DNA of 64,000 nt from Streptomyces seoulensis (GCA_013364255.1 CP054936.1:3254853-3318852), one strand, 5' to 3'. Numbered from the stretch's first letter, positions 9,187 to 17,315 are shown. Notes: a model not told the origin generated them from the sequence alone. A program made the numbers and translations.

Positions 9187-9411
9187 TCAGCGGCCGGTCA
9201 CGATCCCGCGGCCGAGCCGCGGGTCCGGGCACGGCCCCGCGCCCCTGTCGGGGCGCTGCCATCGGCGACCGTTCACCTGCCCGGGCTCGTCGCCGATGAC
9301 GTACCTCACCCGGCGGCCGTGGACCCTGCGGGCCGGCGCGCGGCAGCCGCGGGGGCGGCAGCCGCGCGCGAGGCGGGCGTACCGGTCCACGGGGGTCATG
9401 GTGAGCGTCAT
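9187..9411 (-). CDS. trpM: Tryptophan biosynthesis modulator TrpM
   Basis: A 74-residue, arginine-rich small protein with the conserved core GCRPRGCRAPARRV and YVIGDEPGQVNG. This is the small gene found between trpC and trpB in streptomycetes, reported to modulate tryptophan supply; its molecular target is not evident from the sequence. I chose ATG 9411 because GGTAGG lies upstream of it; an ATG at 9399 and a TTG at 9420 are alternatives. It begins 22 bases after the trpC stop. The last third is poorly conserved-looking and contains two hairpins (see 9205-9256). Confidence 0.8.
   Translation of the reverse strand: MTLTMTPVDRYARLARGCRPRGCRAPARRVHGRRVRYVIGDEPGQVNGRRWQRPDRGAGPCPDPRLGRGIVTGR
9205..9256 (-). 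promoter_or_regulatory. Two consecutive hairpins at the 3' end of trpM
   Basis: Two perfect 7-bp stems: 9239-9245 with 9250-9256 (4-nt loop) and 9205-9211 with 9217-9223 (5-nt loop). They sit inside the trpM reading frame just before trpB. They could act as a partial terminator, mRNA stabiliser or attenuator; this is inference. Confidence 0.4.
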
Positions 9412-9433
9412 CGGGGACAAGCCTACCGGCAGG

Positions 9434-10243
9434 TCAGCCGCGGCCGTGCCGCAGCGCGGGGTGGGTGCCGGCCGCCACCAGGTCGGCGACCGCCGTCCGG
9501 GGGTCGCGGCCGGTGACCAGGGACTCGCCGACCAGGACCGCGTCGGCGCCGGCGTTGGCGTAGGCGATCAGGTCGTGCGGGCCGCGGACGCCGGACTCGG
9601 CGATCTTGACGAGGTGGTCCGGGATCTCCGGCGCGACGCGCTCGAAGGTGTCGCGGTCGACCTCCAGCGTCTTGAGGTTGCGCGCGTTGATGCCGATGAC
9701 CTTGGCGCCCGCGTCCACCGCGCGCTCCACCTCGTCCTCGTCGTGCACCTCGACCAGCGGGGTGAGGCCGATGGACACCGCGCGTTCGATCAGCGACTCC
9801 AGGGCCGGCTGGTCGAGCGCGGCGACGATCAGCAGGGCGAGGTCGGCGCCGTAGGCCCGGGCCTCCCACAGCTGGTACGACGTGACGATGAAGTCCTTGC
9901 GCAGGACGGGGATGTCCACGCGGGCGCGGACCGCCTCCAGGTCGGCGAGCGAGCCGCCGAAGCGGCGCTGCTCGGTCAGCACCGAGATGACGGAGGCGCC
10001 TCCCGCCTCGTAGTCCGCGGCGAGGCCGGCCGGGTCGGCGATCGCGGCCAGCGCGCCCTTGGACGGGCTGGAGCGCTTGACCTCGCAGATCACCTTGACG
10101 CCGTCGCCGCGCAGCGCGGCCAGACCGTCCTTGGCGGCCGGAGCCTTCGCCGCGCGCTCCTTGAGCTCTTCGAGGCTGACGCGCGCCTGCCGCTCCGAAA
10201 GGTCGGCACGGACTCCGTCGATGATCTCGTCGAGCACACTCAC
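9434..10243 (-). CDS. trpC: Indole-3-glycerol phosphate synthase
   Basis: TrpC closes the ring of CdRP to give indole-3-glycerol phosphate. This 269-residue (beta/alpha)8 protein has E54-V-K56 with [17 protein letters not shown] around the second catalytic lysine, [13 protein letters not shown], and the phosphate loop [15 protein letters not shown]. The start is GTG 10243. It is monofunctional: no trpF domain is fused and no separate trpF is seen, in line with PriA at 18551-19276 doing that step. It heads a trpC-trpM-trpB-trpA run and has 196 bases of upstream space for a promoter. Confidence 0.96.
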   Translation of the reverse strand: MSVLDEIIDGVRADLSERQARVSLEELKERAAKAPAAKDGLAALRGDGVKVICEVKRSSPSKGALAAIADPAGLAADYEAGGASVISVLTEQRRFGGSLADLEAVRARVDIPVLRKDFIVTSYQLWEARAYGADLALLIVAALDQPALESLIERAVSIGLTPLVEVHDEDEVERAVDAGAKVIGINARNLKTLEVDRDTFERVAPEIPDHLVKIAESGVRGPHDLIAYANAGADAVLVGESLVTGRDPRTAVADLVAAGTHPALRHGRG

Positions 10244-10439
10244 GCGAGCGGCCCCCTTCCAGACGGTGGGATGTTCCAGCGGGTCGAACGGCCCCCGGCG
10301 TCCGCTTGGCGGTGAAACGGGCGGAACCGGCGGTCACTGCGATGGTATCCGCAGGAGGGCGTCGGCCCCGCATCCGGTGGAGCGCGGTCCCACGACCTGG
10401 ACAGGGGCCGGCCCGGTCACCGGACGGCGGCTGCCCGGG

Positions 10440-10883
10440 TCAGGGATGGAGCGGGGCGCCGAGGGGCAGGTTGCGCACGACGGTGAAGGCCGCGAACAGG
10501 GCGAGCGCGCTCCACAGGTGCGCCGGCCGCGGATCCAGGCGCAGGCGCCGGCCGCGCGCCGCCTGGATCGCCCACGCGGTCCACACCGCGGCGAAGAGCA
10601 GGTAGCCGGCGACGGCCAGGGCGTTGTCGTGGAGGGCCGCGGCGAGGTCGCCGTGGACGACGGCGTGCGCGCTGCGCAGTCCGCCGCAGCCGGGGCAGTA
10701 GAGGCCGGCGTAGCGCAGCAGGGGGCAGGCCGGGTAGTGGCCGGGTTCGTTCGGGTCCACCGCGCCGACGTAGGCGAAGGCGGCGGCGACGGCGGTCAGC
10801 ACCCCGGCGGGGACGGCGAGCCGTCGCGGGACGGACTCCGGTCCCGGCGGCGCCGCTCGGCTCTCGGCGTTCACGCCTGGCAT
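10440..10883 (-). CDS. DUF2752 small membrane protein
   Basis: A 147-residue protein with about three membrane helices. The DUF2752 signature is clear: CPLLRYAGLYCPGCGGLRS (near residues 53-71), with a CPGCG cysteine pair in a membrane-proximal position, followed by AHAVVHGDLAAALHDN. The function of the family is unknown; the cysteines could bind metal or be redox-active. It lies between the HGxxPAAW gene and trpC on the same strand, a position that appears conserved in streptomycetes by general knowledge. Confidence 0.8.
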   Translation of the reverse strand: MPGVNAESRAAPPGPESVPRRLAVPAGVLTAVAAAFAYVGAVDPNEPGHYPACPLLRYAGLYCPGCGGLRSAHAVVHGDLAAALHDNALAVAGYLLFAAVWTAWAIQAARGRRLRLDPRPAHLWSALALFAAFTVVRNLPLGAPLHP

Positions 10884-10939
10884 TCTGCCCGGCGCGGCGG
10901 GCGGGCGCGCGCCGGGGGGCGGCCGGCCGGTCCGCGCGC

Positions 10940-10964
10940 GAGGGGCGACTGCGGGCCGCCCCTC
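10940..10964 (-). terminator. Hairpin downstream of the HGxxPAAW gene
   Basis: Perfect 8-bp stem, 10940-10947 with 10957-10964, and a 9-nt loop, in the 114-base gap below the HGxxPAAW gene and above the DUF2752 gene. Confidence 0.5.
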
Positions 10965-10997
10965 CTGCGCGTTCCGTACGGGTCCGCCGTACGGGTG

Positions 10998-11246
10998 TCA
11001 GCTCTTGGCGCCGGCCGGCTCGCCCTGGCCCGCGATCTGGTGGACGGGGTGCTCGTTCTTCTGGCCGAGGCCCATCATGCGCATGATGGCGCCGACGACA
11101 CCGCCGAGCAGCACCACGCCCATGCCGGCCCAGAAGCCGACCGGCTGGGCGGCCACCATGAAGGCGCCAGCGGCGCAGAAACCGATGAAGGCGATGATGA
11201 CACCGGTCCAGGCGGCCGGGGTGTGACCGTGGCTGCTGCCCGCCAT
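10998..11246 (-). CDS. HGxxPAAW-family small membrane protein
   Basis: An 82-residue protein defined by HGHTPAAW at residues 6-13, two membrane helices (GVIIAFIGFCAAGAFMV and GVVLLGGVVGAIM), and a short charged tail. ATG 11246 is preceded by GAGGAG at good spacing; longer upstream starts add only non-conserved sequence. Family function is unknown. It lies in the trp region between the TIGR02234 gene and the DUF2752 gene, and all three are membrane proteins on the same strand. Confidence 0.82.
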   Translation of the reverse strand: MAGSSHGHTPAAWTGVIIAFIGFCAAGAFMVAAQPVGFWAGMGVVLLGGVVGAIMRMMGLGQKNEHPVHQIAGQGEPAGAKS

Positions 11247-11385
11247 GACTTGCTCCTCGTTGCTTGTACGTGTCTGAGCCGGACGCTCGCGACCATTGTC
11301 CCGTACCCGTGCACGCGAGGTGATCGGGGGTGGCTCCTCGCGCACGTGTCGCGGCCGGCCGGCGCGCCGGGGCCGGGCGCCCGGG

Positions 11386-12045
11386 TCAGGCCGGTCCAGT
11401 GCCGGTGGGGTCCTCGCCGCGGTCGAGGGCCTTCCACAGGTCCTCGGGCCGGTCGGGGTCGACGGGGCGGGCCGCGCGGGGCCGGGGCGCGCCGGAGCGT
11501 TCGTAGCGGCCGGACATGGTGGGCCACAGGCGGCCGAAGCGCAGGGCGAGCAGTCCGGCCAGCAGGATCAGCGCGCCGCCGGCCGCGGCGACGTAGGGCC
11601 AGCCGGTGTGGCCGATCGCGGCGGCGGTCGCGGCGGTGTCGCCGGAGACCTGGGCGGCCCGGGCGTCCAGGGCGCCGTTGTCGGAGGCGCCGGAGACGGC
11701 CGCCGCGACGGTGCCGGCGCCGGAGAGCGCGAGCAGGGCGGATACCAGCAGGCGGCCGGAGCGGCGGACGGCGAAGACGGCGACGAGCGCGGCCAGGCCC
11801 ACCACGGCGAGCGCCGCGGGCACGCCCGTCACGTCGCTGCCCTTGACGGTCAGCGGGAAGGCGCCGCCGGCCACCGTCGCGGTGCCCTCCGCCCAGCGCT
11901 GCCGGGACGCGAGCAGCGCCACGGCCGCGCCGAGCGCGCCGCACAGCAGGGCGACGGCGAGGCTGCGGCGGCCGGACCGGGCGGGGGCGGCGGCTTCGGT
12001 ACGGGGGTGAGGTACGGCAGTCACGTACTCCACTATCGCGTGCAC
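11386..12045 (-). CDS. Trp-region integral membrane protein (TIGR02234 type)
   Basis: A 219-residue protein with four predicted membrane helices (LAVALLCGALGAAVALLASR, LAVVGLAALVAVFAVR, LLVSALLALSGAGTVAAAV, WPYVAAAGGALILLAGLLAL) and the WAEGTA / LTVKGSDVTGVPAALA pattern of the actinobacterial tryptophan-biosynthesis-associated family. The cytoplasmic tail is Arg/Pro/Asp-rich. It follows trpE by 72 bases. GTG 12045 is the longest start and GTG 12024 (before TAVPHPRTEA) is equally plausible. A role in aromatic compound transport is often guessed but not shown by the sequence. Confidence 0.78.
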   Translation of the reverse strand: MHAIVEYVTAVPHPRTEAAAPARSGRRSLAVALLCGALGAAVALLASRQRWAEGTATVAGGAFPLTVKGSDVTGVPAALAVVGLAALVAVFAVRRSGRLLVSALLALSGAGTVAAAVSGASDNGALDARAAQVSGDTAATAAAIGHTGWPYVAAAGGALILLAGLLALRFGRLWPTMSGRYERSGAPRPRAARPVDPDRPEDLWKALDRGEDPTGTGPA

Positions 12046-12117
12046 CCGGGGCGGACCGTCACCCGGGGCTCGTCACGGGTACGTGAGATACGCCCCACCT
12101 CCCCCGTCCCACCTCTC

Positions 12118-13608
12118 CTAGCGGGCCAGCCGGTTGGCGGTGTGCACCGCCCTGAGCACGGCGGCGGCCTTGTTGCGGCATTCGGTGTCCTCGGCCACCG
12201 GGTCGGAGTCGGCGACGACGCCGGCGCCCGCCTGGACGTGGGCGGTGCCGTCGCGCAGCACGGCGGTGCGGATGGCGATGGCGGTGTCGGAGTCGCCGGC
12301 GAAGTCGAGGTAGCCGACGCAGCCGCCGTACAGGCCGCGCCGGGAGGGTTCGAGTTCGTCGATGATCTGCAGGGCGCGCGGCTTGGGCGCGCCGGACAGG
12401 GTGCCGGCCGGGAAGCAGGCGGTGAGCACGTCGAAGGCGGTGCGGTCCGGGGCGACCCGGCCGGTCACCGTCGAGACGATGTGCATGACGTGCGAGTAGC
12501 GCTCGATGGACATGAAGTCGACGACCTCCACGGAGCCCGGTTCGCAGACCCGGCCCAGGTCGTTGCGGCCGAGGTCGACGAGCATCAGGTGCTCGGCGCG
12601 TTCCTTGGGGTCGGCGAGGAGTTCGTCGGCGAGGGCCTGGTCCTGCTGCGGGGTGGCGCCGCGCGGGCGGGTGCCGGCGATGGGGTGGACCATGGCCCGG
12701 CCGTCCTCGACCTTGACCAGCGCCTCGGGCGAGGAGCCGACGACGTCGAAGCCGTCCAGGCGCAGCAGGTACATGTACGGCGAGGGGTTGGTGGCCCGCA
12801 GTACCCGGTAGACGTCCAGGGCACTGGCGGTGCACGGCGTCTCGAAGCGCTGCGAGGGGACGACCTGGAAGGCCTCGCCGGCGCGGATGCGCTCCTTGAC
12901 GTCCTCGACGGCGGCCCGGAAGTCGGCGCCGCCCCACCGGGCGGTGTACTCGGGCAGCGCGGAGGGCGGCAGGGCGGCGGGCGGCTGGGGCACCGCCCGG
13001 GACAGGTCGGCCTCCATCGCGTCGAGGCGGGCGACGGCGTCGGCGTACGCCTCGTCGACGCCGGTGTCGAGGTCGTTGTGGTTGATCGCGTTGGCGATCA
13101 GCAGCACGGTGCCGTCCCAGTGGTCGAGGACGGCGAGGTCGCTGGTGAGCAGCATGGTCAGCTCGGGCAGCCGGAGGTCGTCGCGCTCGCCGGGGCCGAT
13201 CTTCTCCAGGCGGCGCACGATGTCGTAGCCGAGGTAGCCGACCATGCCGCCGGTGAAGGGCGGCAGGCCCAGGTCCTGGGCGAGGTCGCGGGGGGTGTGC
13301 AGCGCCTCGACGGTGGCCCGCAGGGCGGCCAGCGGGTCGCCCTCGACGGGGACGCCGACCGGCGGGGCGCCCTGCCAGTGGGCGCGGCCGTCCTTCTCGG
13401 TGAGGGTGGCGGAGCTGCGGACTCCGACGAAGGAGTAGCGGGACCAGGTGCGGCCGTTCTCCGCGGACTCCAGCAGGAAGGTGCCGGTGCGCTCGGCGGC
13501 GAGCTTGCGGTAGAGGGCGACGGGGGTGTCGCCGTCGGCGAGGAGCTTGCGGGTGACCGGGATGACGCGGCGGTCGGCGGCCAGCTTGCGGAACGTCTCG
13601 AGGTCCAT
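12118..13608 (-). CDS. trpE: Anthranilate synthase component I
   Basis: TrpE makes anthranilate from chorismate using ammonia from a TrpG partner, which is not in this window. The 496-residue protein has the feedback-site segment LLESAENGRTWSRYSF near the N-terminus and the chorismate-binding motifs IAGTRPRGATPQQD, HLMLVDLGRNDLGRV, PAGTLSGAPKPRA and GCVGYLDFAGD. ATG 13608 lies 11 bases below the hisI stop with AGTAGGG as a ribosome site, so trpE seems to be transcribed with hisI. No Trp-codon leader fits in that gap. Confidence 0.96.
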   Translation of the reverse strand: MDLETFRKLAADRRVIPVTRKLLADGDTPVALYRKLAAERTGTFLLESAENGRTWSRYSFVGVRSSATLTEKDGRAHWQGAPPVGVPVEGDPLAALRATVEALHTPRDLAQDLGLPPFTGGMVGYLGYDIVRRLEKIGPGERDDLRLPELTMLLTSDLAVLDHWDGTVLLIANAINHNDLDTGVDEAYADAVARLDAMEADLSRAVPQPPAALPPSALPEYTARWGGADFRAAVEDVKERIRAGEAFQVVPSQRFETPCTASALDVYRVLRATNPSPYMYLLRLDGFDVVGSSPEALVKVEDGRAMVHPIAGTRPRGATPQQDQALADELLADPKERAEHLMLVDLGRNDLGRVCEPGSVEVVDFMSIERYSHVMHIVSTVTGRVAPDRTAFDVLTACFPAGTLSGAPKPRALQIIDELEPSRRGLYGGCVGYLDFAGDSDTAIAIRTAVLRDGTAHVQAGAGVVADSDPVAEDTECRNKAAAVLRAVHTANRLAR

Positions 13609-13619
13609 GGCGGCCGACC

Positions 13620-14048
13620 CTACTGATCCGCGGCGGCCGCGGCGGAGCCGGTGCCGTCCTGCGGGAGCGCGGGGGCGCCGTCCTTGAGGAGGACGTCGGC
13701 GTCGAAGCAGGTGCGCTCGCCGGTGTGGCAGGCGGCACCGACCTGGTCGACCTTGACCAGCAGGGTGTCCGCGTCGCAGTCCAGGGCGACGGAGCGCACG
13801 TGCTGGACGTGGCCGGAGGTGTCGCCCTTGACCCAGTACTCGCGGCGGCTGCGCGACCAGTAGGTGCAGCGGCCGGTGGTCAGGGTGCGGTGCAGCGCCT
13901 CGTCGTCCATCCAGCCCAGCATCAGCACCTCTCCGGTGTCGAACTGCTGGGCGATCGCGGGCAGGAGTCCGTCGGCGCCGCGCTTGAGCCGCGCGGCGAT
14001 CTCGGGGTCGAGGCTGCTGGGCCGGGGGGTACCGGGCGTGCTGGTCAT
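13620..14048 (-). CDS. hisI: Phosphoribosyl-AMP cyclohydrolase
   Basis: HisI opens the adenine ring of phosphoribosyl-AMP, step three of histidine synthesis. The 142-residue protein has [38 protein letters not shown] and the zinc and metal residues in [25 protein letters not shown]. There is no fused HisE domain. ATG 14048 is chosen because the conserved protein begins there; ATG 14057 would add three residues. The gene is 3.3 kb from the main his operon and coupled to trpE. Confidence 0.94.
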   Translation of the reverse strand: MTSTPGTPRPSSLDPEIAARLKRGADGLLPAIAQQFDTGEVLMLGWMDDEALHRTLTTGRCTYWSRSRREYWVKGDTSGHVQHVRSVALDCDADTLLVKVDQVGAACHTGERTCFDADVLLKDGAPALPQDGTGSAAAAADQ

Positions 14049-14175
14049 GGGTGCCATTGTGCCGCGCGGCCGGGGTGGCCGGGGGCCGCCGTCCACTCCG
14101 TGGGCGGGGCGGCCGGCGGCGGGCGCCGGCCTGGGGCGGTGGTCCGGGGGACGGGTGGGCGGACGGGGCGGGCGG

Positions 14176-14191
14176 TCGTAGGCTGACTCCA
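14176..14191 (+). promoter_or_regulatory. Candidate -10 box of a leaderless transcript
   Basis: TAGGCT at 14179-14184 is followed by only 6 bases before ATG 14191, the spacing expected when transcription starts at the A of the start codon. No Shine-Dalgarno sequence is visible. Confidence 0.5.
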
Positions 14192-14826
14192 TGTCGACCT
14201 TTGCCAAGCGTGAACGGCTCCTGCTCGCCGACCTCTTGGAGACCGCCGGTCCGGAGGCGCCGACCCTGTGCGAGGGGTGGCTCGCCCGTGACCTGGCCGC
14301 GCACGTGGTGGTGCGCGAGCGGCGTCCCGACGCGGCCGGGGGCGCGCTGATCAAGCCGCTGGCCGGGCGGTTGCAGAAGGTGCAGGACGAGTACGCCGCC
14401 AAGCCGTACGAGGAACTGATCCAGCTGATCCGCACCGGTCCGCCGCGGTTCTCGCCCTTCCAGCTCAAGCAGGTCGACGAGGCGGCCAACACCGTCGAGT
14501 TCTACGTCCACGCCGAGGACGTGCGGCGGGCGCAGCCGGGCTGGTCGCCGCGCGAGCTGGACCCGGTCTTCCAGGAGACGCTGTGGTCGCGTCTGGAGCG
14601 CACGGCCCGGCTGCTGGGCCGGGGCGTTCCGACCGGCCTGGTGCTGCGCCGCCCCAACGGCCAGACGGCGGTGGCGCACCGGGGCGCTCCGGTGGTGACG
14701 GCGACCGGCGAGCCGGCGGAGCTGCTGATGTTCGCCTTCGGCCGGCAGGGCGCGGCCCGGGTGGATCTGGAGGGCGAGCCGGCCGCGATCGAGCAGGTGT
14801 CGGGCTCCAAGCGGCTGGGCTTCTGA
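14191..14826 (+). CDS. TIGR03085-family (DinB/maleylpyruvate isomerase-like) protein
   Basis: A 211-residue protein starting [20 protein letters not shown], with [20 protein letters not shown] typical of the actinobacterial TIGR03085 branch of the DinB-like four-helix superfamily. Such proteins use histidines and an acidic residue to bind a metal and may act with mycothiol; neither is proven here. The C-terminal part [21 protein letters not shown] is a small SCP2-like segment. It stands alone, pointing away from hisI, and is followed by a repeat array. It appears to be translated from a leaderless mRNA. Confidence 0.78.
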   Translation: MSTFAKRERLLLADLLETAGPEAPTLCEGWLARDLAAHVVVRERRPDAAGGALIKPLAGRLQKVQDEYAAKPYEELIQLIRTGPPRFSPFQLKQVDEAANTVEFYVHAEDVRRAQPGWSPRELDPVFQETLWSRLERTARLLGRGVPTGLVLRRPNGQTAVAHRGAPVVTATGEPAELLMFAFGRQGAARVDLEGEPAAIEQVSGSKRLGF

Positions 14827-14881
14827 ACGGGGCCCGTTCGCCGGCTCCGCCCCGGAACCCCCGGCGGGGCCGGCCCGGGCG

Positions 14882-15323
14882 CCTGGCGGGCACGGCCCGA
14901 GCACTCGGCGCGTACGGGAGTCCGGCGGGCCCATCCCGGAAGCTTCCGGCGGGGCCAGTCCGGCCCGGGGGCCTTGGCGGGCCCAGCCCAGGAGCCTGGC
15001 GGTACAGCCCGGCACCGGCGGGCCCAGCCTGGGCACCCCGGCGGGGCCATCCCGGCCCGGGAACCCGGTGGGCCCGGCCCGGGAGTCCGGCGGGCCCAGC
15101 CCCCTAGGGCCTTGGCGGGCCCCAGCCCAGGAGCCTGGCGCGCACCGCTCAGGAACCCGGCAGGCCCAGTCCGGAAGCCCCGGCGGGGCCACTCCGGCCC
15201 GGGAGTCCGGTGGGACCGGTCCGGGAACCCGGCGGCCCCAGCCCGCAAGCCTGGCGCGTACGGCCAGGCAACCCGGCGGGCCCAGCCCGGGAACCCGGCA
15301 AGCTCAGCCCGCGCGCCCGGGGT
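14882..15323. repeat. GC-rich degenerate tandem repeat array (units of about 17-28 bp)
   Basis: Fills the 500-base gap 14827-15326. About 19 units, each starting with a GGCGGG-like core (GGCGGGCCCAGCCC and variants) and ending in AACCC, AGTCC or AGCCT. There is higher-order order: modules opening with GGCGCGTAC, GGCGGTAC or GGCGCGCAC at 14907, 14998, 15137 and 15253, each followed by units in a similar sequence (GGCGGGCCCAG, GGCGGGGCCA with TCCGGCCCGGG, GGTGGG with CGGYCCGGGA). Reading frames through it are low-complexity Pro/Gly/Arg and are not credible genes. No terminator or promoter can be assigned confidently. Confidence 0.85.
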
Positions 15324-15326
15324 GTA

Positions 15327-16583
15327 TCAGTTCGGGAGTTCTGCGCGGCGCAGGGCCGGGGCGGCCAGGGCTACGATGCCGCCGAGGGCGCAGACCGTCG
15401 CGCTCACGATGAAGACCGGTCCGGTGCCGTAGGCCCCGATCGCGGCGGCGGACAGCGGCATGCCGAGGGGGGCCAGGCCCAGGCTGACCAGGCCGGACAC
15501 GGCGGTGACCCGTCCGAGGTAGGCCGGTTCGGCCTGGGTCTGGAGCAGCGCGCCGCACAGGGTGCCGCTGAGCCCCGCGAGGAGGCCGACGAGCAGGGCC
15601 ACGCCGACGGCCGCGGTGACGCCCGGCGCGTAGGCGAGGGCGCCGATGGCCGCGGAGCCCGCGAAGATCGTGTACGCGGTCAGCCGGCCGGCGTGCGGGA
15701 GCCGGCCGCGTACGGCCAGCAGCAGGGAGGCGGCGCCGGCCCCGGTGCCGAAGCCGGCCAGCACCCAGCCCATGCCGGCGGCGCCCCAGCCGCGCTCGTC
15801 GGCGAGCAGGGTGAGGCCGACGTTGAGCGGGCCGGCGAAGCCGAGGTCGCCGAGGGCGATGGCGAGCATCAGCGGGAACAGCACCCGGTGCCCGCGGATG
15901 TAACGCAGTCCGGCCGCCAGGTCCTGCCGGGCGGTGGCGCCGCCGGCGCGCGCGGTCTCGTCCGGCGGCAGCTGCCGCACCCGCACCGAGGTGAGCAGCG
16001 GTACGGAGACGGCGATCAGCAGGCCGGCGATCCCGAAGGCGGCCGCCGCGCCGCCGGCCGCGATCGCGAGGCCGCCGAGCGGGGCGCCGACGACGCTCGC
16101 GCAGCGGACCGCGAGGCCGCGCATCCCGTGCACCCGGGCGAGCTGGTCGCGGCCGGTCACGCGGGCCGGGAGGGCGCCGACCGCGGGCATGAACACCGCG
16201 TCCACGACGCCGAAGAGCAGGGCGAGGACGGTGAGCGGCCACAGGCCCGGGCCGGTGTGCCACAGCAGGGCCGCCACCGCGAGGACGGCGGCGCAGCGCA
16301 CGGCGTCGCTGCCGATGACGACCCGGCGCGGTCCGAACCGGTCGGCGATCACTCCCCCGCCGAGCATCAGCAGCGCCCTGGGCAGCGCGCTCACCGCGGT
16401 GACGACGCCGGCCTGCGCGGGCGTGCCCGTCTGGACGGCCGCCCAGGACAGCGCGAGGTAGTAGACGTTGTCGCCGATCATCGACGCGAGGTAGGCGGTC
16501 AGCCAGCGCAGGACGTTGCCGTCGCGGTGGGCGGGGCGTTCGACGGGCGGGGCGGCGGCAGGGGTCACGGGCAGGACGGTCAC
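15327..16583 (-). CDS. MFS transporter (multidrug-type exporter)
   Basis: A 418-residue protein with about 12 membrane helices, beginning with a short Pro/Ala-rich cytoplasmic segment. The major-facilitator loop between helices 2 and 3 is recognisable as GGGVIADRFGPRRVVIGSD near residue 75. The layout resembles the enterobactin-exporter/macrolide-efflux branch. It follows an ArsR-type regulator by 71 bases, so the regulator probably controls it. The substrate is unknown. Its 3' end abuts the repeat array. Confidence 0.87.
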   Translation of the reverse strand: MTVLPVTPAAAPPVERPAHRDGNVLRWLTAYLASMIGDNVYYLALSWAAVQTGTPAQAGVVTAVSALPRALLMLGGGVIADRFGPRRVVIGSDAVRCAAVLAVAALLWHTGPGLWPLTVLALLFGVVDAVFMPAVGALPARVTGRDQLARVHGMRGLAVRCASVVGAPLGGLAIAAGGAAAAFGIAGLLIAVSVPLLTSVRVRQLPPDETARAGGATARQDLAAGLRYIRGHRVLFPLMLAIALGDLGFAGPLNVGLTLLADERGWGAAGMGWVLAGFGTGAGAASLLLAVRGRLPHAGRLTAYTIFAGSAAIGALAYAPGVTAAVGVALLVGLLAGLSGTLCGALLQTQAEPAYLGRVTAVSGLVSLGLAPLGMPLSAAAIGAYGTGPVFIVSATVCALGGIVALAAPALRRAELPN

Positions 16584-16606
16584 GACGGCGGCCTCTCTCG
16601 GACGCG

Positions 16607-16661
16607 GGATCAGACGCGGATCAGACGCGGATCAGACGTGGATCAGACGTGGATCAGACGC
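16607..16661. repeat. Five tandem 11-bp repeats between regulator and MFS genes
   Basis: Five consecutive copies of GGATCAGACGY (16607-16617, 16618-16628, 16629-16639, 16640-16650, 16651-16661), differing only at the last base. The stop codon of the regulator lies in the copy at 16651-16661, so the array looks like amplification of the gene's own 3' end. Confidence 0.9.
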
Positions 16662-17238
16662 GGAACGGGAACGCGTACACGTGCAGCGCGACGTGCTCGC
16701 GCCCTTCCGTGTCGCCGGCCGCCTCACGGGCGCGGCCGGCTTCGTCGTACTTCCTCAGCAGGTCGAGCAGGTCCTGCTGGAAGGCGGCCAGCTCGGAGGC
16801 CGTCAGCCGGGTCAGCGACTCGCTGTCGTGGGCGGCCTCGTTCCACTCGGGCCCCCAGTGGGCGCGCTCGTCGAGGTAGGCGCGGTACAGGTCGGCGCGC
16901 TGCGCCACGAAGAGCCGGGAGGCGGCCAGGTGCGCCGCCACCTTCTCCGGCGCGTCCCGGAAGTCCTCGCCGCGGACGGAGACGCCGTCGGAGGCGGGCT
17001 GCCACCAGCGTTCGCGGGCGTCCTCGCTGCGCGGCTCGGCCGCCTCGATCAGACCGTGCTCGGCGAGCTTGCGCAGGTGGTAGCTGACCAGCGACACGGC
17101 CTCGTCCACCTGCTCGGCCAGCTGGGAGGCGGTGGCGGTGCCGGCCACGAACAGCAGCCGGTACAGCTTCATCCGCAGCGGGTGGGCGAGCGCCTTGAGC
17201 GTGCCCACGTCGGTGACCTCGCGCTTCTTTCCTGACAT
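16654..17238 (-). CDS. ArsR-like winged-helix transcriptional regulator
   Basis: A 194-residue protein with an N-terminal winged helix-turn-helix: LKALAHPLRMKLYRLL followed by TASQLAEQVDEAVSLVSYHLRKLAEHGLI (residues about 13-64). The C-terminal 110 residues are mainly helical, without the metal-binding cysteines of classical ArsR, so a small molecule or protein partner is likelier than a metal. It is transcribed ahead of the MFS gene. The upstream DNA carries a candidate autoregulatory operator at 17266-17288. The gene ends inside a short tandem repeat. Confidence 0.85.
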   Translation of the reverse strand: MSGKKREVTDVGTLKALAHPLRMKLYRLLFVAGTATASQLAEQVDEAVSLVSYHLRKLAEHGLIEAAEPRSEDARERWWQPASDGVSVRGEDFRDAPEKVAAHLAASRLFVAQRADLYRAYLDERAHWGPEWNEAAHDSESLTRLTASELAAFQQDLLDLLRKYDEAGRAREAAGDTEGREHVALHVYAFPFRV

Positions 17239-17265
17239 GCCTGAACCGTAGACGCGAAAGAAAAA

Positions 17266-17288
17266 CTGCGCAAGATAATTTGCGCAAC
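17266..17288. promoter_or_regulatory. Candidate operator: paired TGCGCAA sites
   Basis: Two TGCGCAA copies at 17267-17273 and 17281-17287, 14 bp apart, in an AT-rich patch 28-50 bases upstream of the regulator start. Each contains the palindrome TGCGCA. Position and AT content suggest the promoter and binding site of the ArsR-like regulator. Confidence 0.5.
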
Positions 17289-17315
17289 TTTCCTTTTGCT
17301 TCTGCGGAAGAGGAA

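Noticed and set aside
10244..10439. Tryptophan leader peptide or attenuator before trpC
   Set aside because: No short frame with adjacent TGG codons and no terminator/antiterminator pair; a TACCAT box is the only promoter hint.
15210..17087. Very long plus-strand frame over the MFS and regulator genes
   Set aside because: It is the antisense of two well-supported minus-strand genes and includes the repeat array; no protein motifs are seen.
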